Assembly: GCA_963758945.1 (NCBI GenBank)
Contig: CAVWXY010000010.1
Coordinates: 375,320-439,319, forward strand
Source of the DNA: VAZQ01 sp963758945
Lineage (GTDB): Bacteria > Pseudomonadota > Alphaproteobacteria > Rhizobiales > Xanthobacteraceae
Length of the DNA stretch: 64,000 nucleotides
Direction of reading: 5' to 3'
This document shows positions 10,187-19,661 of this stretch, piece by piece (within the stretch, counting starts at the first letter, position 1; each line of letters begins with the position of its first letter). The position numbers were made by a program, and so were the translations under genes. The notes under the pieces were generated by a model that did no database searches, was not told the origin of the DNA, and worked only from the letters and a program-made list of their open reading frames with translations.

Positions 10187-10513
10187 ATGGATCGCACGCT
10201 CTATTATATCGGCATCGCCTTTTTCGGGATGGTCAACGGGCTGTTCAACCAGACCTGGCTGCTGTTCGCGCTCATTCACGCGCAGATTCTTTCCCCGGCG
10301 CTTTTGTTCGGCAGCGTGGGGCTGACCCTGATGTTCGCCTCGCTGATGGTCTCGACCGCGACCATCATCCTCGCCGGCATTCCCGCCGCCATCTACGAGC
10401 GCGTGGTCGGGGCGAAGGAGGATTCGACCGGTGTTTCGTTGTGGATCTGGCTCGCCGGCACCGGCCTGCTCGCGTTGCCGGCGATGGGCAATTTCTTCAA
10501 CGTCCGGCTTTGA
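10187..10513 (+). CDS. Small integral membrane protein of unknown function
   Basis: A 108-residue protein with three hydrophobic segments: IGIAFFGMVNGLFNQTWLLFAL, a second from about residue 38 to 62 ending IILAGIPAAIY, and a C-terminal one around WIWLAGTGLLALPAM. No catalytic motif is visible. It begins 7 bases after the preceding membrane gene and probably belongs to the same transcript. Confidence 0.7.
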   Translation: MDRTLYYIGIAFFGMVNGLFNQTWLLFALIHAQILSPALLFGSVGLTLMFASLMVSTATIILAGIPAAIYERVVGAKEDSTGVSLWIWLAGTGLLALPAMGNFFNVRL

Positions 10514-10629
10514 CCTGCCCTTGCAGCTTTGCTGCAATCCCGCCTCCGGACACTTGCTTGTGATGGCATTGCCGGCGGATTCGCGGCAAGATCACCCCCG
10601 CCGGACCCGTTTCCCTCCACGGGGGCGAT

Positions 10630-11001
10630 ATGGAACATATGCGAGAGGTTGCCTTTGCGACCGTGCTGCGCGCCTGCTCGTTCGGCTCGCTCGCCATCTT
10701 CTGCGTCATGATCGGCTTGTCCTTCGAGCCGCGCGCCGCCTTCCAGGCCGGCGGATTTCTCACCACGCTGATGGCCGCGATCCTGATCTTCAAGGCACGC
10801 GAGGCCCTGACCAAGAACTATCGCAGGACGGAGATGTGGCTCTACCTGCCGAAAGAGGTCCGGCCGCCGGAGGCCTACGCGCAATGGGCCAGCGCCACCG
10901 TGCTGCGCGAGACCTATCTCACATTCGCGAAATGGACGTCGGCAATCGCCGTCGCGCTGTGGGCCTTGGCGCTGGCCTTTTCGCTGATCGGGACGCGATA
11001 G
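10630..11001 (+). CDS. Small membrane protein of unknown function
   Basis: A 123-residue protein with two N-terminal helices (about 15-33 and 42-57), a central soluble part containing NYRRTEMWLYLPKEVRPPE, and a C-terminal helix (IAVALWALALAFSLIG). The charged middle with Trp and Pro residues looks like a conserved family, but I do not recognise a name. The ATG at 10630 has only a weak purine stretch upstream; an internal ATG at 10639 is possible. Confidence 0.65.
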   Translation: MEHMREVAFATVLRACSFGSLAIFCVMIGLSFEPRAAFQAGGFLTTLMAAILIFKAREALTKNYRRTEMWLYLPKEVRPPEAYAQWASATVLRETYLTFAKWTSAIAVALWALALAFSLIGTR

Positions 11002-11342
11002 GCGCGGCGTCGGGCCGCCCGCACGTTCGGCGCGGGTGGACCCCGAGCCGCGATACGATGGCGCTCGGCGTCGGCGTGCTGGGGCGCGTTGCGCAAAAAT
11101 TCGAAGCCCCGGCGAACTCGCGTTGCCGGGGCTTCTTCATGTCGCGTATCGCAGGGGGGCTGGGAGGGACGCGACACTGCCCGTTATCTAGGAAACGTCG
11201 CGCGCGAAACAAGAACGTCGGGAGAGCAAAAAAAAGCGGCGCGATCGTCATCCCACGGGTGCCGGCAACCCGCGTCTCGGGGTATGAATCGACTATCCGC
11301 TCCCTCCCTTGCTCGCGCGAGGGCGTCAACGAGGTGCAAGCC
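11002..11342. other. Gap of 341 bases with a transcription terminator
   Basis: No gene seen. It contains the hairpin at 11103-11135 and, at 11221-11240, a short purine run. The rest gives only broken frames on both strands. Confidence 0.6.
11103..11138 (+). terminator. Hairpin terminator
   Basis: GAAGCCCCGGC and GCCGGGGCTTC form a perfect 11-bp stem around an 11-base loop, followed by TTC. It ends the transcript of the small membrane genes upstream, about 100 bases after their last stop codon. Confidence 0.85.
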
Positions 11343-11531
11343 ATGGCTCAAACCATCCGCGAGAAGGCCAGGATCCGCCAGAACCGCGAAGAGGATCGCT
11401 CGAGCGAGGACGACATCGCGCGGTCGCGTCTCGGTCCGCGCGGTCAAAAAGACGTGCCGGACAGCGCCACCATGACGGAGGAAAGCAAGCTGCAAAACCC
11501 ACCCCCGGTCGATCCCGGACACACGGCGTGA
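11343..11531 (+). CDS. Possible small hydrophilic protein
   Basis: A 62-codon frame starting MAQTIREKARIRQNREEDR and ending in a Pro-rich tail. The product is strongly charged with no hydrophobic segment and looks intrinsically disordered. There is no clear ribosome site (GAGGTGCAAGCC). It could be a small stress-type protein or a chance frame; I kept it because the composition is unlike the Arg/Ala-rich shadow frames around it. Confidence 0.35.
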   Translation: MAQTIREKARIRQNREEDRSSEDDIARSRLGPRGQKDVPDSATMTEESKLQNPPPVDPGHTA

Positions 11532-11603
11532 TGCGCGCGCAGGCCACTCGGCTCGGCCTGCGGCGACCCGACATCGGCCGGCGCAGTGCCCGTCAAGACA
11601 AAG

Positions 11604-11621
11604 GCCCCGCCGAGGCGGGGC
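11604..11621 (-). terminator. Hairpin downstream of the pirin gene
   Basis: GCCCCGCC and GGCGGGGC pair around two bases; on the minus strand the stem is followed by CTTTGTCTT. It is about 190 bases beyond the pirin stop codon and the T-tract is weak, so it may be only a partial terminator. Confidence 0.6.
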
Positions 11622-11808
11622 TCAAGTCTTCAGGGAACGAACGAGCTCAGAGGGTCTTGGAGCCCGCTCCGGACGATCAAACGCACGGACGCGCCGGCGG
11701 TTCCACGCCGACCGAAAACATTCAGCCGTGCGCCCTGCCAACCGCGCGAAAGATGCGTGCCGCGCCTAGCGGTGAAAGCCGTACACCCTGCGGGCCGACC
11801 ACCAGCTC

Positions 11809-12711
11809 CTACCGGATGAACGTTCCGTTGCGTAGTTCGGCGACCGCCTGCTGAAGTTCCGACTGGGTGTTCATCACGATCGGGCCGTACCAGGCGACCG
11901 GTTCCTCGATCGGCTTGCCCGAGACCAGCAGGAACCTGACGCCGTCTTCGCCGGCCTGGACCGTGACTTCGTCCCCGCTGTCGAACAGCACGAGCGAGCG
12001 GTTGCCGGTGCGCTCGCGGACCAACACTGCTCCCGCCCGGTCCTCCTTCTCGGTGAGAACACCCAAGGGCTGCGATGCATCCCGAAACGTTCCCGAGCCC
12101 TCGAAGACATAGGCGAAGGCGTGCCGCCCGAGCTCGACCGCGAAGGTCTTGCGCCGACCCGGCGGCACAGAGATGTCGAGGTAGCGCGGGTCGGCCGCCA
12201 CCCCGTCCACGGGACCGCGCTTTCCCCCGAACTCTCCGCAAATCACCCGAACGCGGGTGCCGTCGTCATCGACGACCTCCGCGATCTCGCCGGCCGGAAT
12301 GTCCTGATAGCGCGGCGCGGTCATCTTGAGCGAGGAAGGCAGGTTGGCCCAGAGCTGGAACCCATGCATGCGCCCGTTCGGGTCGCCTTGCGGCATTTCC
12401 TGATGCAGGATTCCGCGGCCGGCGGTCATCCACTGCACGTCGCCGGCGCCGAGCTTCCCGCGATTTCCCAAGCTGTCGCCGTGCTCCACCGTTCCCGCCA
12501 GGACATAGGTGATGGTCTCGATGCCGCGATGCGGATGCCACGGAAATCCGGCGCGATAATCCTCGGGACGCTCGTTGCGGAAATCGTCGAGCAGCAGGAA
12601 CGGATCAAACTCGGCGGTATCTCCGAAGCCGAAGGCCCGGCGCAGCTTCACGCCGGCTCCTTCCATGGTCGGCTGTGACTCGACAATCCGCTTGATCGGT
12701 CGGACGGACAT
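11809..12711 (-). CDS. Pirin family bicupin
   Basis: A 300-residue pirin. The N-terminal cupin carries the metal ligands in FPWHPHRGIETITYVL (two His) and the later GILHQEMP segment (His and Glu); the C-terminal cupin is the usual degenerate one. Some bacterial pirins are quercetin 2,3-dioxygenases and others regulators; the sequence cannot separate these roles. The start MSVRPIKRIVES is typical. It stands alone between a small frame and tRNA-Thr. Confidence 0.92.
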   Translation of the reverse strand: MSVRPIKRIVESQPTMEGAGVKLRRAFGFGDTAEFDPFLLLDDFRNERPEDYRAGFPWHPHRGIETITYVLAGTVEHGDSLGNRGKLGAGDVQWMTAGRGILHQEMPQGDPNGRMHGFQLWANLPSSLKMTAPRYQDIPAGEIAEVVDDDGTRVRVICGEFGGKRGPVDGVAADPRYLDISVPPGRRKTFAVELGRHAFAYVFEGSGTFRDASQPLGVLTEKEDRAGAVLVRERTGNRSLVLFDSGDEVTVQAGEDGVRFLLVSGKPIEEPVAWYGPIVMNTQSELQQAVAELRNGTFIR

Positions 12712-12902
12712 GATGCCTCGCAGGCTTTGCTGATCGCGAAGCCTTATCTAGGTATCGCCGGCGACGCCGTCGAGAGCAGGCCCGCCTGCCGCGTGCGATG
12801 CCGCAGCCGCCGAGCGCGCATGCGGCCGCCCAGCAGTCCCGGAAGATCCGCATCGTTCAGTCGCGATGAGCGCGCGGCGCCGCTGGCAAGGCCGGCGATC
12901 GG

Positions 12903-12974
12903 TGCCGGGTGAGAGATTTGAACTCCCGACCAACGGTTTACAAAACCGCTGCTCTACCGCTGAGCTAACCCGGC
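12903..12974 (-). tRNA. tRNA-Thr (anticodon TGT)
   Basis: Minus-strand GCCGGGTTAGCTCAGCGG pairs at the acceptor with ACCCGGC. The anticodon loop TTTGTAA gives TGT, and the T-arm is GGGAGTTCAAATCTC. The 3' end reads ACCG, so CCA is not encoded, unlike the three other tRNA genes in the window. Confidence 0.95.
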
Positions 12975-13600
12975 GTACCAAAGCTTGATGACTCGAAGAC
13001 GCGCTGATTGCTGGCGCTTTGCTACCGATTCGGCCTGCGAATTGCAATTCGCGCAACCGGAGGACCGCGAAATCGCTCGGCGCCATCGATTGCAGAGCGT
13101 GCAATTGGAAATCGCGTTTGCCGCTGGCCTCGCCATGGCCGCCGGCATGGCTCTGAAGTGCAGGGTGCCAGCGCGATCCTCGTGCGCTGGAGTAATACAC
13201 TCCTACCAGAGTGTTACGAACGACTGCATCGCTTGCAGGATGAGCTCGGACGTGGCGATGAGCCCAAATGCAACAACAAGGGAGAAATGGATCATGTTGC
13301 GCCCCCACTCGTAAGCCCGCCCCAGCTGCTAGCGATCATTCGCGACCAAAATCCGGCGCGCTTGTTGCCGCTCGGCCACAGCAGGAAAAAATCGGAAGCC
13401 CGCCCAAGGGCCCGAGATTCCCGTCGATCAAGGAGGGGGCTTTGCGGAGCCGGACTGGCAGGGGCGTTCCACGGCACGAGTCGCTCCGGCCATTGCGCCC
13501 CATCTTGCAGAGGAGGCCGCGACGGCACATGCTTGCCCCGCCGCGCGGCGCTGCCGGCGGGATCGAACCTCGAGAATGACCGTGGACGGGTCGAAAACGC
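12975..13600. other. Gap of 626 bases, no convincing gene
   Basis: Several overlapping frames exist on both strands but none has a start with a ribosome site, a coherent composition or a family I know. A purine-rich stretch at 13266-13290 and the area upstream of 13601 probably carry the promoter of the collagen-like lipoprotein gene. Confidence 0.6.
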
Positions 13601-14026
13601 ATGCGAACAGCAAGTATCGCGGCCCTGATCGCATTTTCGCTCTGCCTGGCGAGCTGCGGCGAAGGCAGCCCCGGGCCGACGGGCGCCGCGGGACCGCCCG
13701 GTCCACCCGGGGAAAAGGGCGCGGCAGGCCCTGCGGGACCGCCGGGTCCGCAGGGACCGAAGGGCGATCCTGGTCCTCCCGGAGCTGCCGGCCCGCCGGG
13801 GCCCGCTGCCGCAGCCGCCGCCAGTTCAATGCGGGTGATGCGCGTCAGCTGCGAGACCGGTCCGTGCGCGGCGGCCTGCGAAGATGATGAAGTGCTGGTG
13901 ACGGCCTATTGCGGTCCCCGCAGAAGCCCGGTGAGCCTCGTCAACGAAAGATCGGTGTCTTGCCCGGCGCGGCGAGCCGCGACCAGCCCACTGGTGGCTG
14001 TGTGCACGAAGATCCAGTCGCAATGA
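13601..14026 (+). CDS. Collagen-like lipoprotein
   Basis: A 141-residue exported protein. MRTASIAALIAFSLCLASCGEG is a lipoprotein signal with lipobox LASC (Cys19). Residues 24-68 are uninterrupted Gly-X-Y triplets such as GPTGAAGPPGPPGEKG and GPQGPKGDPGPPG, the pattern of a collagen triple helix, followed by a run of alanines. The C-terminal 70 residues hold six cysteines (CETGPCAAACEDD, YCG, SCPA, VCTK) and may form a disulfide-linked head. It is probably anchored in the outer or inner membrane; binding partner unknown. Confidence 0.85.
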   Translation: MRTASIAALIAFSLCLASCGEGSPGPTGAAGPPGPPGEKGAAGPAGPPGPQGPKGDPGPPGAAGPPGPAAAAAASSMRVMRVSCETGPCAAACEDDEVLVTAYCGPRRSPVSLVNERSVSCPARRAATSPLVAVCTKIQSQ

Positions 14027-14069
14027 CGATCGCGGCGGCCGCGAAGACGGCCTGATCGCGAGGGAGAGA

Positions 14070-14291
14070 TCAGTCGGGCCAGCCCGAGTGCCAATGGCGC
14101 ATCATCTCTCCCTGAATGAAGGGATCGGGATCCTGGCCGTATGTCTTGTTGCCCGAGCGGACGTCGTTCGGCCCCGCAGCGTCACGCGCCGCCGGCGCCG
14201 AATGTTTCGGCCCGGCATGAGCCGACTGGATTGCGATCAGCGTCGCGATTGCCGCCGACGCGGCCAGAAGCTTGGGAACACGCGTCTTCAT
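14070..14291 (-). CDS. Small exported protein
   Basis: A 73-residue product starting MKTRVPKLLAASAAIATL with a signal peptide cleaved near SAHAGP. The mature peptide is polar, rich in Asn, Asp, His and Trp (SGNKTYGQDPDPF, MMRHWHSGWPD). From memory it looks like a conserved small exported family of Bradyrhizobium relatives. No function can be given. The ATG at 14291 is preferred to an upstream in-frame ATG because the signal peptide begins there. Confidence 0.65.
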   Translation of the reverse strand: MKTRVPKLLAASAAIATLIAIQSAHAGPKHSAPAARDAAGPNDVRSGNKTYGQDPDPFIQGEMMRHWHSGWPD

Positions 14292-14512
14292 GACAAACCT
14301 CCATGTTTGCACGACCGAAAGGATGCCGGACCATCAGGGGAAGCACGGCAACGCCATCATCGCACCTGCACGGCTGCCCGCTTGTGAACCGCATCACAGG
14401 CGGGCGGGACGTGGCGACGTGCGCGAACCGGGCGGGAATCTCGCGCCTGGGCCCGAGAGGCGGATGCTTGCTGCTGTGAAAAATGCTGCTGTGAAAAAAA
14501 TCGGCGCGCCGA

Positions 14513-14876
14513 TCAGCGACCGCCCTCGATCCCGGGATAGTTCTGGGTCTTGAGCAGGCTGGCGAGATGCGCCGCGTTCGACGCCAGCATCGGCGTCCAC
14601 GCGGCCACGGCCTTCGGAGCGTGCGAAAACTCCTTGTATTCCTTCTCGCCCATCCCCTCGCCGACCCAATAGGTCACGCCGCTCGCCGGAATGGTGAAGC
14701 CGACTTCGGTGAGCGCCTGGAACAGCTCGGCCGCCGTGTGATGGGCGCCGTCCTCGTTGCCGACGACGACCACCAGGGCGACTTTGCCATTAGGGCGGCA
14801 TGCGTGCCCGCCCGTCGGTCTCGTCGAGGAATGCATCCATGCGCTCGAGCACTCGCTTGGCGACGCTCGACGACCC
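14513..14876 (-). pseudogene. Remnant of an NADPH-dependent FMN reductase/flavodoxin family gene
   Basis: The sense strand encodes the C-terminal part of a flavodoxin-fold reductase: SSVAKRVLERMDAFLDETD in one frame, then NGKVALVVVVGNEDGAHH and VTYWVGEGMGEKEYKEF in another, with the break near 14796. The N-terminal half, including the phosphate-binding loop, is missing; the fragment starts immediately after the stop codon of the tctC-type gene. It therefore looks like a deletion remnant fused next to another gene rather than a working enzyme. Confidence 0.7.
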
Positions 14877-14877
14877 G

Positions 14878-15871
14878 CTACTGTTTGGGAATGCCGGCGC
14901 GCTCGATGACCGCCGCCCACTTGGCGATGTCGGCCTTGAGCCGGTCCTTCAGCTCTGCCGGCGTGCTGGCCTTGGCCTCGATCCCCAGATCGGCGTAACG
15001 CTGCTTCACGTCGGGGATCGCCACGATCTCACGGACCGCCTTGTTCAACAGATCGATGATCGGCGCCGGCGTGCCGACCGGCGCGAACAGCCCGTTCCAC
15101 GATGTCACCTCGTATCCCGGCACGCCCGCTTCCGCGACCGTGGGCACGTCGGCCAAGAACGGCGAGCGCTGAGGCCCGGTCGTGGCGACCGCGCGCATTT
15201 TCCTGTCCTGCAGTGTCGGTTTCATCGCGGCGTAGAAGTCGACCATCAGTTGCACGTCGTTGCGCAGCAGCGCCACGATCACGTCGGGCGTGCCGCGATA
15301 CGGGATGATCTGGAAGTTGAGCCCGGCGGACGACTTGAGCAGCTCGGCGGCAAGGTTTTGCGTGCCGCCGACGGTGATGGTGCCGACATTGAGCTTGCCC
15401 GGTTGCGCGCGCGCCGCCTTGATGACGTCAGCCAGCGTCTTGATCTCGGAATCGGCGTTGGTGGCGAACACCAGGTCGAAGGCGCCGATGGTGGAGATGG
15501 TGGCGAAGTCCTTCACCGGATCGAACGGCAGCGCCTTGTAGATGGCCGCGCTGATCGCGGTGCCGTTGGTGACCAGGCCGAGCGTGTAGCCGTCGGGCGC
15601 CTGCGAGAGCACGGCGCGCGCCGCCGCGATGCCGCCCGGCCCGGGCTGATTTTCCACCACGAAGCGTTGTCCGAGCTTGTCGCCGAGCTTCTCGGCGGCC
15701 AGCCGCGACGTAATGTCGGCGACCCCCGCCGCGCCGAACGGCAGGATGAAGCGGACGGGGCGGCTGGGATAGTTCGGTAGTGCACGCGTCGATGCCGGGA
15801 AGATTCCCGCCGCCGCCGCGGCGGCGAGAGTTCGTCGAAAACTGCCGTCGCGTGATGCGTTTCTTGATCAT
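14878..15871 (-). CDS. TctC-family periplasmic solute-binding protein, frameshifted in this sequence
   Basis: Bug/TctC binding proteins capture carboxylates for tripartite transporters. The start MIKKRITRRQFST has a twin-arginine motif, so Tat export is likely. After one extra base in GAGTTC (15828-15833, plus strand) is removed the signal continues TLAAAAAAGIFPA and joins NYPSRPVRFILPFGAAG and FVVENQPGPGGIAAA in one frame of about 330 residues. The mature protein has the family blocks GYTLGLVTNGT and VNFQ-like PYRGTPDVIVALL. No TctA/TctB genes are nearby, which is usual for Bug proteins. Confidence 0.85.
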
Positions 15872-16079
15872 GTCCGCCTTTTCGGTTGCGCGCGCTCGGG
15901 CGTTGGCCCGCCGCAGCGGCGATCCCTCGCTGCGGCCTCGGATGAAGCACGGCCGCGCGCCGGACGCAACACCGTCCAATGTTGTGTCTTCCCACCGGCG
16001 AGTCGGGCTCAATGTCGTTCCGGCGCACCGGCCACGATCTCCCATTTAGCCGAGATCGCCAGCCCGGAACGACGAATGC

Positions 16080-16856
16080 TCACACCTTCTCCTCGATCAC
16101 GCTGGCGCGCACGTCGTCCTCGATCAACCGCCAGATGTGATCGACGTAGCGCACGAATTCGGCCGTGCGCTTGATGGCGAGCATACGCGGACGCGGCAGC
16201 TCGATCGCGACGCTCTCGCGCAAGCGGCCGGGACGGCGGGCGAAGACGAGAACGCGGTCGGAGAGAAACACCGCCTCGTCGATCTGGTGGGTGACGAATA
16301 GCACGGTCTTGCGTCCCTCCTCCCAGATGCGCATCAGCTCGGTCTGCATGATTTCGCGGGTCTGCGCGTCGAGCGAGGAGAACGGCTCGTCCATCAACAG
16401 GATTTCCGGGTCGATGGCGAGCGCACGCGCGAGGTTGACGCGCTGGCGCATGCCGCCCGACAGCTGGCGCGGATGGTAGTGCTCGAAACCTTCGAGCCCG
16501 ACAAGCTTGAGGAGCTCCATCGTTCGCTGCCGCTCGGCCGGACCGACCCGGCCGGCGATCTCGCGCCCGATGACCGCGTTCGCGAATACAGTGCGCCAGG
16601 GCAGCAGACTATCGGTCTGGAACACGAAGCCGCGGTCGCCGCCCGGGCGATGCACCGCGCGGCCGTCGAGCAGCACCTCGCCGGAGCTCGCCGGCTCGAG
16701 TCCCGCCACGATGCGCAGGAACGTGGTCTTTCCACAGCCGGAGGGACCGACCACCGAGATGAACTCTCCGTGTAGGACCGAAAGATCGATCCCCTGCAGC
16801 GCGTGCAGATCGCCGAAGGTTTTTCCGAGATTGCGGATTTGCAGCTTCGGCGCCAC
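16080..16856 (-). CDS. NitT/TauT-type ABC transporter ATPase
   Basis: A 258-residue ATP-binding subunit of a nitrate/sulfonate/taurine-type importer. Walker A GPSGCGKTT, Q-loop FVFQTDSLLPW, signature LSGGMRQR, Walker B ILLMDEPFSSLD and switch His in FVTHQIDEAVFLSDR are all present. The C-terminal 40 residues are the extension typical of SsuB/TauB-like proteins. It is 8 bases downstream of the permease gene in the same direction. Confidence 0.93.
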   Translation of the reverse strand: MAPKLQIRNLGKTFGDLHALQGIDLSVLHGEFISVVGPSGCGKTTFLRIVAGLEPASSGEVLLDGRAVHRPGGDRGFVFQTDSLLPWRTVFANAVIGREIAGRVGPAERQRTMELLKLVGLEGFEHYHPRQLSGGMRQRVNLARALAIDPEILLMDEPFSSLDAQTREIMQTELMRIWEEGRKTVLFVTHQIDEAVFLSDRVLVFARRPGRLRESVAIELPRPRMLAIKRTAEFVRYVDHIWRLIEDDVRASVIEEKV

Positions 16857-16864
16857 GTCCAGGT

Positions 16865-17687
16865 CTAGTCCTTCGTCCAGGGCACGAGCCGGTTCTCGAG
16901 CCAGCCGAAGCCGGCGGTGAGCACGATTCCGGCAGCCGCAAGCACGACAACACCGGCGAACAGGTCCGGCATGTTGAAGGTATCCGCCAACTCAGCGATC
17001 AGGCGACCGAGCCCCGCGCGCGATCCGAACAGCTCCGCCACCACGACCCCGATCAGGCCGCGCCCGATGCCGAGCTTGAGCCCGGCGAGGATGAAGGGCA
17101 CGGCCGACGGCAGCGAGACCTTGAAGAAGATCTGCCGCGGCGACGCGCCGAATGAGCGCAGCATCTCGACGAGCCGCTCGCTGGTCGTGCGCAGTCCCGC
17201 TTCGGTATTGATGGTGACCGGAAACAGCACCAGGAAGATGACCACCAGCACCTTCGACCAGATGCCGATTCCGAGCCAGAGAATGAACAATGGAGCAAGC
17301 GCAATGGTCGGCGTGGCGTAGAGGCCGGAGATCCACGGCTGCAATACGCGCTTCATGGTTGCGCTCTCCGCCATGGCGAAGCCGACGATCACGCCCAGGA
17401 TGCTGGCGATCACGTAGCCGAGCGCGAACTCGACCGCGCTTATCGACAGGTGCCGCCACAGCTCGCCGCTTTTCGCGAGCGCCACGATTGCCGCGAAGAT
17501 CTGCGAGGGGGCGGCGAGAAACAGCGGAATTGACCACGAAGAAGCGGCTGATCAGCTCCCACAGCAACAGCCCGCCGACGACGGAAAGAAGGCCCGCCAA
17601 ATGGACGCGGGGCAATCCGAGCGGCAGACCTGCCTGCGGACCTGCCGACCGTTGCACCGCCCGCGCCCCGGTGCCAGTCAAAGCCAT
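16865..17687 (-). CDS. NitT/TauT-type ABC transporter permease, frameshifted in this sequence
   Basis: The membrane subunit of the importer. MALTGTGARAVQRSAG and the first helix (LLSVVGGLLLWELISRFFVVN) are in one frame; from LAAPSQIF onward, through LWRHLSISAVEFALGY and the EAA-type loop RTTSERLVEMLRSFGAS, the protein is in the next. The break is one extra base near 17524-17532; here no methylation-type motif explains it directly. Corrected length is about 273 residues with six helices, as expected. Confidence 0.87.
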
Positions 17688-17774
17688 GGCGTCCTCCTGC
17701 GACTTGGGACGCGTTCGGCCGCGCAAGGCGCCTCAAGAGAACGCGCGGCAGCGGTTTTTGGCTGCACCGCCGCT

Positions 17775-18737
17775 CTAATCCTTCAGCTCGGCGACGCCCA
17801 GCAGCACGAAGCGCTCGACGTCGATCGAACCTTCGACGTCGCCGAGGCTCTTGAGCGCCTGCAGCAGCGCCCCCATCTTGGCCCTCGACACCTTGCCGGT
17901 AGTTTCGAAGAACTCGTTGCGGTGAAGGAAATCGTAGGACTTGGCGACGTCGGCTTCCTTGAGCTTGCTCGCGTCGACCATGATCTTGATCGCCTCGGCG
18001 CGGTTCTGCGGGTCGGCGAACCATGCCATGCTCTTGTTGTGTACGGAGAGCACCTTGGCGAGCGTGCTCTGGTGCGAGGCCGCCCAGCTGCGGCCAACCA
18101 CGGCGCCGGCGAACGGAAGCTCTCGCGCATAGTCGATGGTGAGGCCGAGATTGGTGAAGCCCGCCAACTCGGCATAGAAATTGAACGGCGGCAGCAGGAT
18201 CGCGGCATCGACGGCGCCCGACTGCAGCGCCGAGAAGCGCGCCGAGGTGGCGCCCGCGAACACCGTGTCGTAGTCGCCCGGTTTCACGCCGTTGGGCCCC
18301 GCCATGCGCTCGAGATAGATGCGCGTGATGTCCTTCGGGCCACCTATCGAAATGGTCTTGCCCTTGAGATCCGCCCAATTCTTGATCGCGGGCTTGGCCA
18401 GCAGCGCATAGGGCGGCGCCTGCATCTCGATGCGCACGATGGCGATCGGCGAGCCTTTGTCGATGGCGCGGATCGGGTCGGCGAGGCCTGTCGACAGCGC
18501 CAGGTCGAGAGAGCCGCCGGTCAGCTGTTGCACCAGCGCCGCGCTCGACTGGATGAACACGAGATCAAGCTTCAAGTCCTCGGCGGCATAGTAGCCCTTG
18601 ATGAGACCGATATGGATGGGCCAGTGGGTGGCCGAGACCGCCCCGACCATCCCGACGGTCACCGTTTCCGCTCTTGCTGCCGGCGCGGCGGTGATGACCG
18701 CACCGACCAGCAACGCGGCGCTCAATGATCGGCACAT
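17775..18737 (-). CDS. ABC transporter substrate-binding protein (NMT1/SsuA-like)
   Basis: A 320-residue periplasmic protein with signal peptide MCRSLSAALLVGAVITAAPAA, cleaved near ARAE. The body has the NMT1/SsuA features: HWPIHIGLIKGYYAAEDLKL, QLTGGSLDLALSTGLADPI and GKTISIGGPKD. It heads the importer operon, 88 bases before the permease start. With the hydrolases next to it the ligand may be a nitrogenous compound that is then hydrolysed; this is inference from gene order. Confidence 0.88.
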   Translation of the reverse strand: MCRSLSAALLVGAVITAAPAARAETVTVGMVGAVSATHWPIHIGLIKGYYAAEDLKLDLVFIQSSAALVQQLTGGSLDLALSTGLADPIRAIDKGSPIAIVRIEMQAPPYALLAKPAIKNWADLKGKTISIGGPKDITRIYLERMAGPNGVKPGDYDTVFAGATSARFSALQSGAVDAAILLPPFNFYAELAGFTNLGLTIDYARELPFAGAVVGRSWAASHQSTLAKVLSVHNKSMAWFADPQNRAEAIKIMVDASKLKEADVAKSYDFLHRNEFFETTGKVSRAKMGALLQALKSLGDVEGSIDVERFVLLGVAELKD

Positions 18738-18762
18738 GCTCCACTCCTTCGTTACATCTCGT

Positions 18763-19647
18763 TCATTGCATCTCGGTCTGCGCGCGATAGTGCCGTGCAA
18801 TCTCGGTGCCGGTCGCCCTCCACACGCCCGCGTGCCGGCAGATATAGGCGAGCGCCGCGTCGAATGCGTCGATGCGATGTGGCACGCCGGTGAGATAAGG
18901 ATGCAGCGCGATCGCCATGACGCGTCCGGACTCCGCGCCTTCGCGGTAGAGCACGTCGAACTGCCGGCAGATCATTTCCCGGAATTCGTCGGCCGTTCGG
19001 TGCGCCCGCTCGAACACCGGCTTGTCGTTGATCTCGTGGCTGTACGGCACGGAGACGAGGCGCTGCCCGCCGTCCAGATTCATGAGATAAGGCTGGTCGT
19101 CGTTGGTCCAGTCGCAGACGTATTCGCAGCCTTCCCCCGCCAGCAGGTCGAGCGTGTTCCAGGTCTCCTGCAGGCCCGAGCCGAGCCAGCCGAGCGGCCG
19201 CATGCCGGTCGCCTGGGCGATGGTCGCCAGCGCCCGCTGGATGATCCCCGCCTCCTCGCCGGCCGGCGCCTCGTTGAGGCGGCGAGTATTGCTCTCGCAA
19301 TGACCCATCCACTCCCAGTCCCGCTTCACGCCCTCCTCGATGATCTCGGGATGGTAGGCGCAGAGATCGCTGTTGAGCGCGACGGTGGCCCGAACGCCGT
19401 AGCGGTCGAGCACCTGCATCAGGCGGAACGCGCCCACCCGATTGCCGTAGTCGCGCGCCGACCAGGACGGGATGTCCGGTACCGGCGTGCCGGGTCCGCC
19501 CGATCCGGCCGGCACCTTCTCCATCAGCGAGAAGAACTCGATGTTGGGAATCACCCAGAGTGCGACGCGGGCACCCTCCGGCCAAGTGAGCCGCGGCCGG
19601 CGGATGATGGGCGAATAGGGAAACGGGCCGTAGTGGGAAGGCTTCAT
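18763..19647 (-). CDS. Polysaccharide deacetylase-fold hydrolase (allantoinase PuuE-like)
   Basis: A 294-residue protein of the NodB-homology group. It starts MKPSHYGPFPYSPIIRRPRL with WPEGARVALWVIPNIEFF, then shows DYGNRVGAFRLMQVLDRYG and ATVALNSDLC, the Asp-bearing strand, EWMGHCESNTR with a likely metal His, and LHPYLTGVPHRI near the end. This arrangement is closer to PuuE/urate-type amidohydrolases than to chitin deacetylases. It is 14 bases after the isochorismatase-type gene and 25 before the substrate-binding protein, implying one operon. Confidence 0.85.
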   Translation of the reverse strand: MKPSHYGPFPYSPIIRRPRLTWPEGARVALWVIPNIEFFSLMEKVPAGSGGPGTPVPDIPSWSARDYGNRVGAFRLMQVLDRYGVRATVALNSDLCAYHPEIIEEGVKRDWEWMGHCESNTRRLNEAPAGEEAGIIQRALATIAQATGMRPLGWLGSGLQETWNTLDLLAGEGCEYVCDWTNDDQPYLMNLDGGQRLVSVPYSHEINDKPVFERAHRTADEFREMICRQFDVLYREGAESGRVMAIALHPYLTGVPHRIDAFDAALAYICRHAGVWRATGTEIARHYRAQTEMQ

Positions 19648-19661
19648 CTTAAACTCCGGCC

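Noticed and set aside
12748..13308. Frames around tRNA-Thr on the minus strand
   Set aside because: They run through the tRNA gene and have no domain or start site.
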